Origin: Saccopteryx bilineata
Taxonomy: Eukaryota > Chordata > Mammalia > Chiroptera > Emballonuridae
Assembly: GCF_036850765.1 (NCBI RefSeq)
Contig: NC_089492.1
Coordinates: 168,018,296-168,082,295, forward strand
Length of the DNA: 64,000 nt
Direction: 5' to 3'
Shown here: piece after piece, positions 32,732 through 45,199 of the stretch
Layout of the letters: the number at the start of each line of letters is the position of its first letter
How positions within the stretch are numbered: the stretch's first letter is position 1
Translations under genes and position numbers: made by a program
The notes under the pieces: generated by a model
What the model saw: the letters and a program-made list of their open reading frames with translations, nothing else
Databases searched by the model: none
What the model was told of the DNA's origin: nothing

Positions 32732-34740
32732 AGTTCTGAAGCAAGCATGTTTGCCACTCAGCGATTCTCTGATTTATGAATGTTCTAGCTCTGCACCTTC
32801 GCAAAGTGCTTGACGAAGCTTCTAAGGAGGAGAAGAGTGGAAAGGACTTGGGAATTGAGTCTGGCGGTGTGGGCGCTCTGTCTGATGCATTTAGAGTCCC
32901 TCACCTGACATAACTTCTTTCATTCATGGAGGCCTAGGACAGACTCAGCTCACCCTCTCTGGTCCCAGGACCCTTGTGTTCTCCAGGACCTACATTGAAA
33001 CCCAGAAATTTACAAAGTCCCACTAAGATCCTGCCTTCATCTTTCAAGCTGAGTAGTTTAGGAAAATTGCTTAATCTCTTTGAGTCTCAGCCTCCTCATC
33101 CATAGGATGGGGCTACTGAGAGGAGTGATTCAGCCCAATGTATAATGGGGCATGGTGCAGAGGGGTAGGATTGTTACTGTTGCTCTTTTTGTCAATAACC
33201 ACTCAGTATGGTCAGATACAGGTTACAAATCAACTGTAGGATTAGAGCACTTGCATATCTCTTCCTCTGGTTCTCACAGATCAGTTATATAAATTTAATA
33301 AAGGTCATAATTATTAGTACTTATCAAGCAGTCACTTCACCTTTCATGCTATAAACACTTTACACACCTTATACCAATTTATCATCAAATTGTATCATTG
33401 AATTTTTGCAAAAACCTTGAAGCCTGAGGTTCTTCATTCAAACTCAGCATCATTGTCATACTCACTAAATAATTTAATGCATGCTCCAACTAGATGGACA
33501 TTACTATTCCTGGCCTCACTTCTAAGAACAGCTCAATTTTCTTCCATCAGAAGCCATGTTGTGTTGATCAATTCAATATACATGAATTGCCAGGGTTTGT
33601 ACTAAATGTAGATAGAGGTCAGGACACACATTAATCATAAATCCAACAGTTTCTGTAGTGGAAGAGGCTGAAGGCAATGTTATATGAAGATAAGAGAACT
33701 TGCTAAAAAGGCTCCTATAGGCCCAGCAGATTCAGGGCACAGTGGGCCCTGGCTGTTGGCCTTGTTTACCTGAATCCCCCATGCTTGATTTTATACCCCA
33801 AGGCTCCTTAAGACAGTGGTTCTTCATCTTTTGGGGGATTTTGTACCCAGTTTGACCATCTTCCCAGATGATGTATGAATGTGTGGAATTTCAGGATTTA
33901 TACTCACTCTAAAGATTCAGCATAACCCAGGTTGATGTGGACCTTTACAAGGAAGCATGGGAACTTAGATGCCCTGACAGGACTCAGAAAAGGACAGCCC
34001 TAAACTTCCATGATTTGATAACCTGGCATCCTCTCCCTAATTTCTCTTCTTTTAAGTGGGTGGCGCTAGTCAATTTTGCCAGGAGAACTATCCCATTCAG
34101 CATAATCATGATATGACCTCCAGTGGACCTACACCTCAGCAGCCTTCTCCTTCTCCAGCCCCCACCAACTCTAGCCATCCCAAGGCCACTCAGCCTCCAG
34201 TACACCCAGAATCCTCTGTGTTTCACTCTGAGCCATGTTGGAGCCTGACCATAGCACTTTTTAGCACTGCCTTCCACAAGCCCTCCACTTCAAATCAAAA
34301 TAAAACCTGGCCACTCTAGGCAAGTCTCAAACAAGCCCTCTTTCTCCTCACTGGCCCAGAGACAATTATCAAAATATTTCACAACACTGTGCTTCCCAAA
34401 TTTTCCACCCAAGAGCCTATACCAACAGTGAACTTAAAGGCTATAAGGGTGTGGGCTGCAGCAGCCAAGAGACTTAGAGTTCTCAGAAGTCTTCTATTTT
34501 ATATATGAAAGTTATTTGAGGATTTGTATGTCTTTTCATGATATCTACAAGTTCACTAAAATGTTTAAAAACATTTTATTTTGTTTACCATCAAGTAAAA
34601 TTGCTCTAGGACCCTGTGCCACATATTGACTATGACTTGTCCATGCTTCTATTCAACACCCTGACTCCCCCAGGAGACCAGCATCTAGTGAATCAGTGCT
34701 TTTGGCTTGCAGCTTATCATTTATTCATTTGTCTGCTCTG
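32729..34740. other. Single-copy-looking DNA with MIR pieces
   Basis: MIR-like segments lie near 33040-33130 (plus; AGTCTCAGCCTCCTCATCCA) and near 33315-33440 (minus). No gene seen. The short opposing frames at 33984-34319 have no domain. Confidence 0.45.
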
Positions 34741-34744
34741 CACA

Positions 34745-34975
34745 TATTAGAGGAGGATAGTTAAGGTCACAAGTTCTGAGTTAAGTGGACTTACTTGAGT
34801 TCTTTCTAGTCTTTGCTCACTTACTAACTGTGACTTTGGGCAAGTGACTTACCCTTTCTGAATTTCAGTTGCATTATCTATAGCTGTAATAGCATCTGCC
34901 ACACTGGACTTTGGTGAGAATTAACAGAAATAATGTATATAAAGCTTTTAGTATCTTTCAGTACAGTATTTCCTA
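34745..34975 (+). repeat. MIR, plus strand
   Basis: ACTTACTAACTGTGACTTTG then GGCAAGTGACTTACCCTTTC, ATTTCAGTTGCATTATCTAT and TTGGTGAGAATTAACAGAAA follow the MIR core in order. Confidence 0.82.
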
Positions 34976-36020
34976 CAAAGCTGTATGGTGTCCAATATAA
35001 CTGTACAAGATGGCATTCATCTCCTACAGAATTGTTCATATGGAATTAACTGACCTGTTGATAAAACTGTTAAGTGGGGAATTATAAATAATGATTAAGA
35101 TGTTAAACTTACTTCATCTAAAACACAGATATGCACAATAATTTACCTGTCTTTTGATGTAGGGTCAAGGCCCTGTTCTGGTGTCTTGTCTTTTTTATTG
35201 AAACTTCGTAGCCTCTTTCTTTTACAAAACACAAACATAATAAATAAGCAGTACTCCCCAGTTGTTCTAAAAAGGGAGCAAAGATTTATAGGCATTCAAG
35301 AAGTAAGGTGCAGAATCCATTGAATACTTGCATGTTCTCCCAGCTGTATACATTTGTCCCATCCAAATTCATTTCAATACCATTTTTTTTTAGGAGACTC
35401 ACCTTTCTTGTGTCTTATCAACAAAGCTCTTTATTTTCACACTTGTATTTCATTTGTCATCAGTACTGAAAGAAATTATGTGATTATGAGAGCAAGCCCA
35501 TCCAGGAAGAATGCATTTGGGAGGAATTTCTGTGGCTCAGGTGAAGAGCAGCACCTCCCCTGGTGGGAGTAGAAGGAAGTGGTCTAAGGGTCACCCTCCC
35601 AACATTGCATGAGGATCATTCAACCTCAGGGCATGAGCACAAATGGAAGCTCGCAGGCCATACTGCCAAATACTTAAAAGCTTTAATGTAATCAATAGTA
35701 GATCTTTCTCTCCTGACATACCCAGAATGACAAGCTTTAATATTGAATGTGTGGACTCCTTTCAAAACACTGTAGCCAGAGAGGGCCAGCCTAAGGTTCC
35801 AGCCCAGCCTGACTCTTTTACCTTCCCATCCCCAGTTTTTACACACTGAGGGACCTGGCACTGCTGGTGCTGTGTAAGCTGCATCTCTGTTCTTTGTAAA
35901 CAGTCATCCTTTGGCCACCTTCAGGAGAACTGGTCCACCCCCAAGAAGAAAACTCAGAGAAGAGGTGCTGCAGACAGAAAGGTCCAGGGGCACTGTGGGC
36001 AAGAAACATTGGGCCGCAGG
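34976..36020. other. Single-copy-looking DNA
   Basis: No recognised gene or repeat. Confidence 0.45.
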
Positions 36021-36029
36021 CTCACTAAG

Positions 36030-36215
36030 CATGGTCTAGAGCTGCATTGGCAAATATTTCTATCAATGGTTAAACAGCAAATGTTTCAGGCTTTGTGGGC
36101 TAACAATCTCTGTTGCAACTACAAGCCCTCCTTGTGGGATGAGGACAACCGTATACACTCAGTAAATGAAAAAACAAGGCTGTGTTCCACAGAAACTTTA
36201 CCTGTGGATGGTGAC
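36030..36215. repeat. MER-type hAT DNA transposon fragment
   Basis: AGCTGCATTGGCAAATATTT, AGCAAATGTTTCAGGCTTTG, TGGGCTAACAATCTCTGTTG and GGCTGTGTTCCACAGAAACT match the layout of a widespread non-autonomous mammalian hAT element. Exact family name not recalled with certainty. Confidence 0.65.
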
Positions 36216-36724
36216 ATTGAATCTTCTGTAATTCTCACCTCTCATTTTCTTTCTTTTTGTTTCTTTTTAATCATTTAAAAATATGAAAACTATTTTTAAC
36301 TCATGAGTTTTCTGCAAACAGTGACATTCAAATATGGTCCAAAGTCTAGAAGGTGAGGCAGGGACTCTGTACTGACACATCACATTGAGCCCCAGATCTC
36401 TGTCCTGTAGGATATGAAGAGGGCCCTCAGGGGTGCAGGGCCAAGGGCAAAAACCCCTCTTTCCTGGGCATCCAGGTGATGTTGAATCCCCTGCTAGGCA
36501 TGAGCAGTCACAATGCTCCTCACAGGTTAATGAAGGAAACATCTACTTTCCACGATGCTGTTCTGATTGATATTCTGAACCGGGCCTTTCAGTAGCATCT
36601 TCCTGAGCCATCATGCCATCACTTATATCTTTGCCCCTTCTGATAGCAGCAGTTAATATCCCAGACCTCCTCAGAGATATGGGAAGGACCTCACTATCTC
36701 TGATAAATAGAGCCACAGCTCATG
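36216..36724. other. Single-copy-looking DNA
   Basis: No recognised feature. Confidence 0.4.
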
Positions 36725-36738
36725 TACTACCTTATTTC

Positions 36739-37067
36739 TTTCCTTTTCTTTCTTTCTTTCTTTCTTTTTTTTAACTGAGAAGAGAAGAGATAGAGAGACA
36801 GACTCCTACATGAGCCCCCGACCAGGATCCACTTGGCAATCCCTGTCTAAGACCAATGCTTGAATCAACTGAGCTATTGTCAGCACCAAGGGCCAACGCT
36901 CAAACCAATTAATCCACTGCCTGCAAGAGGAGAAGACAGAGAGAAGGGGGAGAGAAAGAGGGGGAGAAGAAGATGGTCACTTCCCCTGTGTGCCCTGACC
37001 AGTAATCAAACCCAGGATATCCGCACACCAGACCGATGCTTTATCTATTGAGCCAACTGGCCAGGGT
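36739..37067 (-). mobile_element. Diverged VES-like SINE, minus strand, short TSD
   Basis: It ends TTGAGCCAACTGGCCAGGGT (head complement), with B-box complement AATCAAACCCAGG, a GA-rich middle and a TTTC-rich start. TACTACCT occurs at 36725-36732 and 37071-37078. The following ATTTC is also shared, so the original duplication was longer and has drifted. Confidence 0.88.
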
Positions 37068-37078
37068 CTATACTACCT

Positions 37079-39129
37079 GATTTCTAAAAATTCACTCTAG
37101 GCCCACAATGAAATCAGACTGTTATCCCATACCCCCAGTTCTTCCCAGGAGATATCTCCAGCCAGGAGTTATCACCACAGCTCTACACAGTCTTGACATT
37201 GGACACAATCCCTGCATTCCTTTCTTCCTACTTAAGCCATGCAGCTGACAGCCATCTGAGGAAAGAACACTATTTTTCATTTCAATTTAGTGGCTGGATT
37301 TAAGCTCTTGTCTCAAACGTTTGTTCATGCAGTTGCTGGATAATCTGTTTTGCGTTCCTGACTTACAAGTGATTTCTAAGGCTCTTGTGGAAATCATTGT
37401 TAGTCATCTCTATGTTTAGCTTTGAGCTAAATCAATTTGATGGCTTCAAAGCAGAGAGAGAGGAAGAGAGAATTATTTGGATATGGATGCACATTGCCAC
37501 AATTTTCCCTTTAAAACATAATATTGTATATACTCCAGAAGTGGGTGTAATTTTTGATAACAGATGCAGTCAAAGAAAATTATTTTAAATCGCATTTTAT
37601 GTCTAGCTGACCATGCAATGATATGCTGCTTCCCCTTCAGTGTGAGTGAAATGGGAACAGCCTGCACTCTCAGAAAGGTGCTTCAGAAACAAAGTCTCTG
37701 GCAGCCTGGAGCTTGTACCCCAGCCTTGCCTTCCCCCAGGACTGAGCCTATCTACTTAGCTTTTCATTCAGGATTGTCCACAGCCCTCAAGACCAGCTTC
37801 CTGTGTCAATGTGTCAGGGGACTTTGGGGATCCCTGGGTAGTTTGTGGGTGAGTGAAGTCATTTGGTGCAGGATCCTTAGGTCAGCATCTCCAGCACTGG
37901 CTGACTCAGAGCAGAAAGGTATCATCTGATTCTCATCCTTCCTTTCCTTTTGCACTTAAGAGTTTAGATGAGTTTTGACTGGCAAATATTTTAAAAATGA
38001 ACACGTCCTTCCTGCCTCCTGCCCTAGCCCCCAGCTGTCCTCTGCTTCCCAACAGCACTTAACACCAGACCACTACTCCTCACAGAAGGTTTGAGGTTTT
38101 GAAGGCCAGCCATGCCCCTAGCAATTCTGCCTAACAAGGAATTGCCCTCTGAGGCCTCACTACCACTCCCTGTCCTTCCACCATATAGATTTTATAAGAG
38201 ATGCACCTGGAGGAGAAAGTTTAAACTCTTAGGCTCAGGCTATCCATTCATACCAAATAAGGCAGACTGTTTAGTGGTGGAGACTGGGCCTTTGCCATTT
38301 GTAAAAGTTCTCTGGGGGGATTCACATGTGCAGCCCAGGATGACAGTTGCTGTGTTAGATACAAAGATAAATTACTCTGCACTTAAAATTCCCACCCAAA
38401 CACACAGCCTGTTCTAAATCTGTGGTCTCACCCTGCTTCCCATCTCAGCAAACAGCACCCACACTCAATGAACAAAGTACCTCTGTTGTCCTTCTTGTTT
38501 TCACCTCATATCCTTCTCTAGACTATGATGCCCCCCAGGCAGGGGCCAGGTTTATCTTACTAACACAGTACAGGAAACTTGATAAGGCCTCAGTATTTTC
38601 CACAGGTGCAAATCAATGAGTGAATTAACTAGCTCTCACTCTAAGAAATCACATCTAGTCACCTTGAACCACCTTGAACTCTATTGGCTAGAGTCAGATG
38701 TAGGGTTTCCAATTCCCCAGTAGAGCAGGCTCACTGGTTGGAACAGTGCCTGCTTCCTCCTGCCTACTTCTTCCCTGGATTGTGACATGTGCAGGAGCTG
38801 TCTGGGTAGGATTCTGCTCTCTGGGGGGCTAAGCCCTTGGTTGGAGTTTGCAACCACCCCTTGTTGCTTCTTTGTTTGACACCCGTTGAAGGTCCTCAGG
38901 GCATATGACCAATACCCTTAGAGGTACCTGCGCCCTTCAACTAATCTCAAAGCCACCAGACATCTCATCTCTTACCTACTATGTCCCTATTGTGTCATTT
39001 ATGATGTCTGTCTTCTCTCTCTCTCTGGAAACTTCTAGAATAAAACATGAAAGGATATTATTTCTGTGGGGACAGGTAAAGATATTATTTAATTGAATTT
39101 AATCAGAATCAAATAGTCCCTTAAAAACG
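37079..39129. other. Single-copy-looking DNA
   Basis: No exon-like or transposon signature recognised in about 2 kb. The 121-aa frame at 37564-37929 has no known domain and no supporting splice context, so I do not call it a gene. Confidence 0.45.
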
Positions 39130-40297
39130 TGTCATAGCCTGGAGAAAATATTCCTAATACATATATCTGACAAAAACACTGCATCAAATATTTATTTTAA
39201 AACCCTTATGACTCAGTATTTTTAAAAAATGAACTCAGGAAAAAACAAAAGATTTGATTTCAGAAACTTTGCAAATAAAGATATATGAATGGTCAGTAAA
39301 CACATGAAATATTGCTCAAGATAACTCATCATCAAAGAAATGCAAATTAAACCATAATGAGGTGCCTTGGACCAGTGCAGCTAGTAATTATCCAGGTCCT
39401 GAGTGAAAATGGTGCAAAATGAAGAAATATACTGAGAGAGAAAAAGAGTGGGATCCGAGGTCTCTTTGCCACACCGATAGCTTGCAAGAGCCGAGCAAAG
39501 CCCCTGGTCTGCTTAATTATATAGTGCAGAGCTATATGCAAATAAGGAAGTCTTCGATACAAAGTCACACATCTCCAAGAAAACCTAAGAATTCTCCCAA
39601 GTGCAGAAAACCCTCCACCCTGCATAACTGAAATAAACCAACATCAGAACAAACAAAGGGTGAGAGGAAGGGCATGTAAATTGCCTCTAGCAACTTAAGC
39701 AAGTGAGGTAGGGGGATGGGATGAGTACAAATACTCAGCTTGATAACCAGTATGGAGTTGTGGGGAAAGAGCTTAGCCTTTAGCTCTCAAGCCATAAACT
39801 GCAAAGGCTTTGCCAACTTGCAGTCTCCCACAATGAGATACCACTACTTACCCAATATAATGTCTATAATTTAAGAAGTTTGTCCATACCAGTACTGAGA
39901 GAATGTGGTGAAAATGTGAAGCAAATATAGTGAGAATTTACATGGCAGGAACATGAAGCAACAGGAACTTTCATAACTGGTGGGACTGTAAAATGATGAA
40001 CACACTTAAAAAACCTCTTTGATAATTTTTTATAAAAATTAAACATGTATTTTTTGTAATCCAGGAAATTTTATTCCTAGTTATTATACCATAAGAAATA
40101 AAAAAAAACATATGTCCACAAAAAAAGACCTAAACAAAATGTTCATAATAGGTTTATTCATTATAACTCAAAACTAGAAATAGTTGAAACATCTATCAGA
40201 AGGGCAAACAAACTGTAGAAGGTCCATAAAAAGAAACACATCTCAACAAAAGAAAGAACTACTAATCTACCTAACACCATATATGAATCTCAGAACA
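39130..40297 (+). mobile_element. Old LINE-1 3' region, plus strand, split by a solo LTR
   Basis: Left part (39130-39362): AAGATATATGAATGGTCAGT and AAATGCAAATTAAACCATAA. Right part (39833-40297): ACTTTCATAACTGGTGGGAC, TATGTCCACAAAAAAAGACC, TTTATTCATTATAACTCAAA and ATATGAATCTCAGAACATTT. Together they form a continuous L1 ORF2 3' end when the LTR is ignored. The reading stops near 40297, where the class I ERV begins. Confidence 0.8.
39363..39832. repeat. Solo LTR, 470 bp, 6-bp TSD, probably class II
   Basis: It begins TGCCTTGGAC and ends GTCTCCCACA (TG...CA). It is flanked by ATGAGG (39357-39362) and ATGAGA (39833-39838), a 6-bp duplication with one transition. AATAAA at 39632-39637 could be its polyadenylation signal if the LTR is on the plus strand. 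No internal sequence is left, so the provirus collapsed by LTR-LTR recombination. The 6-bp duplication is the habit of class II (ERVK) integrases. Family not identified. Confidence 0.7.
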
Positions 40298-40304
40298 TTT
40301 CTCC

Positions 40305-40408
40305 CTGAATTAATCTTACAGATAAATATTGTAAGAGAGCTTGTTTCACTGCTTTGTTTTACTGCTAAGCTTCCCCTCCTCCTCGTTACCCAATTAGTGT
40401 GTAATTTT
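40305..40408 (+). repeat. 5' LTR of class I ERV, left piece (cut by L1)
   Basis: Sequence between the end of the old L1 and the later L1. TG starts at 40305 or 40330 (TGTAAGAGAG) are both possible LTR starts. It joins the right piece at 48793 through the duplicated AGTGTGTAATTTT. The LTR would be only about 230-255 bp with the L1 and one duplication copy removed, short for a class I LTR, so part of U3 may be missing or the start may lie further left. Confidence 0.6.
40396..40408. repeat. Target duplication of minus-strand L1, left
   Basis: AGTGTGTAATTTT here is repeated at 48780-48792, bracketing the L1 exactly. Confidence 0.92.
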
Positions 40409-40689
40409 TTAAACATAAATTTTTATTAATTTTAATGGGGGGACATAAATAAATCAGGGTACATATTGTGTATTCAAAGAAAATATGTCCAGGTTATTTT
40501 GTCATTCAATTATTTGCCCATCACCCAAAGACAGATTGTCCTCCATCACCTTCTATCTAGTTTTCTTTGTGCCCCTTCCCCTCCCCCTTCCTCTCTCCCT
40601 CCTTCCCTCCGCTCCCCATAACCACCACACTTTTGTCCATGTCTCTTAGTCTTGTTTTTACATCCCACCTATGTATGGAATCATACAGT

Positions 40690-43600
40690 TCTTGTTTTTT
40701 TCTGATTTACTTATTTTACTCCGTATAATGTTATCAAGATCCCACCATTTTGTTGTAAATGATCCAATGTCATAATTTCTTATGGCCGAGTAGTATTCCA
40801 TAGTGTATATGTACTACATCTTCTTTATCCAATCCTCTATTGAAGGGCTTTTTGGTTGTTTGCATGTCTTGGCCGCTGTGAACAGTGCTGCAATGAACAA
40901 AGGGCTGCATGTCTTTACATATCAATGTTTTTGAGTTTTGGGGGTATATACCCAGTAGAGGGATTGCTGGGTCATAAGGTAGTTCTATTTTCAGTTTTTT
41001 GAGGAACCACCATACTTTCTTCCATAATGGTTGTACTACTTTACATTTCCACCAACAGTGAATGAGGGTCACTTTTTCTCCACAGCCTCTCCAACATTTG
41101 TTATTACCTGTGTTGTTGATAATAGCTAATCTAACAGGTGTGAGATGGTATCTCATTGTAGTTTTGATCTGCATTTCTCTAATAACTAATGAAGATGAGC
41201 ATCTTTTCATATATCTGTTGTCCATTTGTATTTCTTCCTGGGAGAAGTATCTGTTTATGTCCTCTTCCGCTTTTTTTTATTGCATTGTTTGTTTGTTTGT
41301 TGTTGAGTTTTATGAGTTCTTTGTATATTTTGTATGTTAGGCCTTTATCTGAGCTGTTGTTTGAAAATATCATCTCCCATTTAGTTGGCTGTCTGTTTAT
41401 TTTGTTGTCAGTTTCTCTTGCTGAGCAAAAACTTCTTAGTCTGATGCAGTCCCATTCATTAATCTTTGCCTTCACTTCGCTTGCCTTTGGAGTCAAATTC
41501 ATAAAATCCTCTTTAAAACCTAGGTCCATGAGTTTAGTACCTATATCTTCTTCTATGTACTTTATTGTTTCAGGTCTTATATTTAGGTCTTTGATCCATT
41601 TTGAATTAATTTTAGTGCAAAGGGACAAGCTGTAGTCGAGTTTCATTCTTTTGCATGTGGCTTTCTAGTTTTCCCAGCACCATTTGTTGAAGAGGCATCT
41701 TTTCTCCATTGTGTGTTGTTGACCCCTTTATCGAAAATTATTTGACCATATATAAATGTGGTTTTATTTCTGGACTTTCTATTCTGTTCCCTTGGTCTGA
41801 GTGTCTATTTTTCCACCAATACCATGCTGTTTTGATTGTTGTGGCTCTATAATATAGTTTGAAGTCAGGTATTGTAATGCCCCCAGCTTCATTCTTTTTC
41901 CTTAGGATTGCTTTGGCTATTTGGGGTTTTTTTTAGTTCCATATAAATCTGATGATTTTTTGTTCTACTTCTTTAAAAAATGTCACTGGAATTTTGATGG
42001 GAATTGCATTAAATTTATAAATTGCTTTGGGTAATATGGCCATTTTGATTATATTTATTCTTCCTATTTAGGAACAAGGAATATTTTTCCATCTCATTTT
42101 ATCTTTTTCAATTTCCCTTAACAATGCTTTGTAGTTTTTGTTATATAGGTCCTTTACATTCTCTGTTATGTTTATTCCTAGGTATTTTATTTTTTGGTTG
42201 CAATCATGAAGGGGATTATTTTTTTGAGTTTGTTTTCTAATATTTCATTATTGGCATATAGAAAGGCTATGGACTTTTGTATATTAATTTTGTGTCCTGC
42301 GACCTTACTGTATTGGTTTATTGTTTCTAGTAATCTTTTTGTGGAGTCTTTGGGGTTTTTGATGTATAGGATAATATCATCTGCAAAAAGTGATACCTTT
42401 GGCCCTGGCCGGTTGGCTCAGTGGTAGAGCATCAGCCTGGCATGCAGAAGTCCTGGGTTCGATTCCCAACGAGGGCACACAGGAGAAGCGCCCATCTGCT
42501 TCTCCACCCCTCCCCCTCTCCTTCCTCTCTGTCTCTCTCTTCCCCTCCCGCAGCTGAGGCTCCATTGGAGCAAAGATGGCCCGGGCACTGGGGATGGCTC
42601 CTTGGCCTCTGCCCCAGGCGCTAGAGTGGCTCTGGTTACAACAGAGCGATGCCCCAGAAGGGCTGAGCATCGCCCCCTGGTGGGCAGAGCATCGCCCCCT
42701 GGTGGGTGTGCCGGGTGGATCCCGGTCGGGTGCATGCGGGAGTCTGTCTCACTGTCTCTCCCAGTTTCCAGCTTCAGAATAATACAAAAAAAAAAGTGAT
42801 ACCTTTACTTCTTCTTTTCTGATATGGATGCCTTTTATATCTCTTTCTTGTCTGATTGCTCTGGCCAGAACTTCTAGCACCACGATAAATAAGAGTGGAG
42901 AGAGTGGACAACCCTGTCTTGTTCCTGATTTAAGGTGGAAAGTCCTCATTTTTATGCCATTTAATATGATGTTGGCTGATGGTTTATCATATATGACCTT
43001 TATCATGTTGAAATACTTTCCTTCTATACCCATTTTGTTGAGTGTCTTAAACATAAAGTTGTGTTGTATTATATCAAATGCCTTTTCTGCATCTATTGAT
43101 AACATCATGTGGTTTTTATTCTTTGTTTTGTTGATATGGTGTATTACGTTAACCGTTTTACGTATGTTGAACCATCCTTGAGATACTAGGATGGATCCCA
43201 CTTGATCATGATGTATTATTTTTTAATATGTTGTTGTTTTCTATTTGCTAGTATTTTGTTTAGTATTTTAGCATCTATATTCATTAGAGATATTGGTCTG
43301 TAGTTTTCTTTTTTTGTGCCATCCTTGCCAGGTTTTGGTATGAGGGTTATGTTGGACTCATAAAATGTGTTGGGAAGTATTGCTTCTTCTTCAATTTTTT
43401 GGAAGACTTTCAGTAGAATAGGAACCAAGTCTTCTTTGAATGTTTGATAAAATTCACTGGTATGGCCATCTGGGCCTAGACTTTTATTTTGGGGAAGGTT
43501 TTTAATAGTTTTTTTCTATTTCTTCCCTGTTAATTGGTCCGTTTAGGCTTTCTGCTTCTTCATGACTCAGTCTAGGAAGGATGTATTGTTCTAGGAATTT

Positions 43601-44855
43601 ATCCATTTCTTCTAGATTGTTAAATTTGGTGGCATACAGTTTTTCATAGTATTCTACAATAATTCTTTGTATATCTATGATGTCTGTGGTGATTTCTCCT
43701 CTTTCATTTTGGATTTTGTTTATATGAGTCTTTTCTCTTTTTTTCTATGGTAAGTCTTGCCAAGAGTTTGTCAATTTTGTTGATCTTTTCAAAGAACCAG
43801 CTCCTTGCTCTATTAATTTTTTTCTATGCTTTTTCTTTCTCTATTTCATTTATTTGTGCTCTGACTTTTATTATTTCCTTTCTTCAGCTGGTATTGGGTT
43901 GTCTTTGTTCTTCTTTTTCCATTTCCTTAGGGTGTGAAGTTAAGTGGTTTACTTGGGCTCTCTCTTATTTGTTCATATAGGCCTGAAGTGATATGAACTT
44001 CCCTCTTATTACTGCTTTTGCTGCATCCCAGAGATTCTGATATGTTGTATTGTCATTTTCATTTGTCTGTATATATCTTTTGAATTCTGCGCTTATTTCT
44101 TCTTTGACCCATTCATTTTTTTAAAAGTATGTTGGTTAGTTTCCACATTTTTGTGGGACATTTTTCCCTCTTTTTTGCAGTTGAATTCTAGTTGCAAGGT
44201 TTTATGATCAGAAAATATGCTTGGTACAACTTCAATTTTTCTGAATTTGCTGATGTAATTTTTGTGGCCCAACATATAATCAATTCTTGAGAATGTTCCA
44301 TGTACACTAGAGAAAAATGTATACTCTGTCGCTTTGGGATGAAGTGTCCTGTAGATGACTATCATATCCAGATGCTCTATATATCTTTATTGATTTTCTG
44401 TTTAGATGAATGATCTAGAGCCATTAGCGGTGTATTAAGGTCTCCAAGAATGATTGTATGTTTGTCAGTTTTTGTTTTTAGGTCAATAAGTAGCTGTCTT
44501 ATATATTTTGGTGCTCCTTGGTTTGGTGCATATATATTAAGAATTATTATGTCTTCTTGATTCAGTGTCCCCTTAATCATTATGAAATGACCATTTTTGT
44601 CTCTGAGTAATTTTGCTGTCTTGTAGTCAGCATTATTAGATATGAGTATTGCTACATCTGCTTTTTTTGGATGTTATTTGCTTGGAGTATTGTTTTACAG
44701 CCTTTCACTTTGAATTTGTTTTTATCCTTGTTGCTTAGATGAGTTTCTTGTAGGCAGCATACAGTTGGATTTTCTTTTTTAATCCATTCTGCTACTCTGT
44801 GTCTTTTTATTGGTGAGTTTAGTCCATTTACATTTAGTGTAATTATTGACACTTA
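40690..44855 (-). pseudogene. L1 ORF2, minus strand, broken, SINE in RT
   Basis: Endonuclease: ITLNVNGLNSPIKRHRVAEW near 44850, CCLQETHL near 44750, IYAPNQGAPKYIRQ near 44530, GDLNTPL near 44440, MLGHKNYISKFRKIE near 44275 then [28 protein letters not shown] near 43350, [15 protein letters not shown] near 43100, [12 protein letters not shown] near 42920, FADD at 42388-42377. The SINE at 42401 lies a few codons before the catalytic FADD. C-terminal region: cysteine-rich [20 protein letters not shown] near 41080. Several frame changes make it inactive even without the SINE. Confidence 0.9.
42401..42790 (+). mobile_element. VES-like SINE (type 1), 16-bp TSD
   Basis: Head GGCCCTGGCCGGTTGGCTCA, A box GGCTCAGTGGTAGAG, B box GGGTTCGATTCC, CT-rich stretch, GC-rich body with a repeated CGCCCCCTGGTGGGCAGAGC-type unit, and A-tail. 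AAAAAGTGATACCTTT is duplicated at 42385-42400 and 42791-42806. It is one of the best-preserved SINEs in the window. Confidence 0.97.
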
Positions 44856-45199
44856 TGGGTTCCCTATTGCCATTTTATAAATTGCTTTCTGTTAGTTTTG
44901 TATCTTGTTTGATTCTTCTCTTTTTTTTTCTATCATTTGATTTTGTTTGTTTGTATTCCATACTTATTTCTTCTGTTGCTACCTTTTTTAAGTCATGTGC
45001 TTCTGTGGTGGTTTTTTTCAAGGGTGGTTACCATTAAGTAATGAAAAGGAAACCTACCATATTCATTGTAGTACCCTATCTTATGGGTGTTTCTGCACTC
45101 CATCATCCTTTGCTACTGTTAATCTCTGTTCTCTCCTCCTTTTTGTTTTGTTTTTATTGTCATAGTTTAAATTTGGTTTTATTTTGTTCTTGGTGGAGC

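Noticed and set aside
32688..32735. CT run followed by CAG as a possible splice acceptor
   Set aside because: A pure microsatellite with no exon-like sequence downstream.
37564..37929. 121-aa plus-strand frame in single-copy DNA
   Set aside because: No recognisable domain, no codon bias I can point to, and no paired splice sites.
26763..39129. Host gene exons
   Set aside because: I looked for conserved open frames flanked by AG/GT with a recognisable protein and found none. Very short or non-coding exons cannot be excluded by eye.
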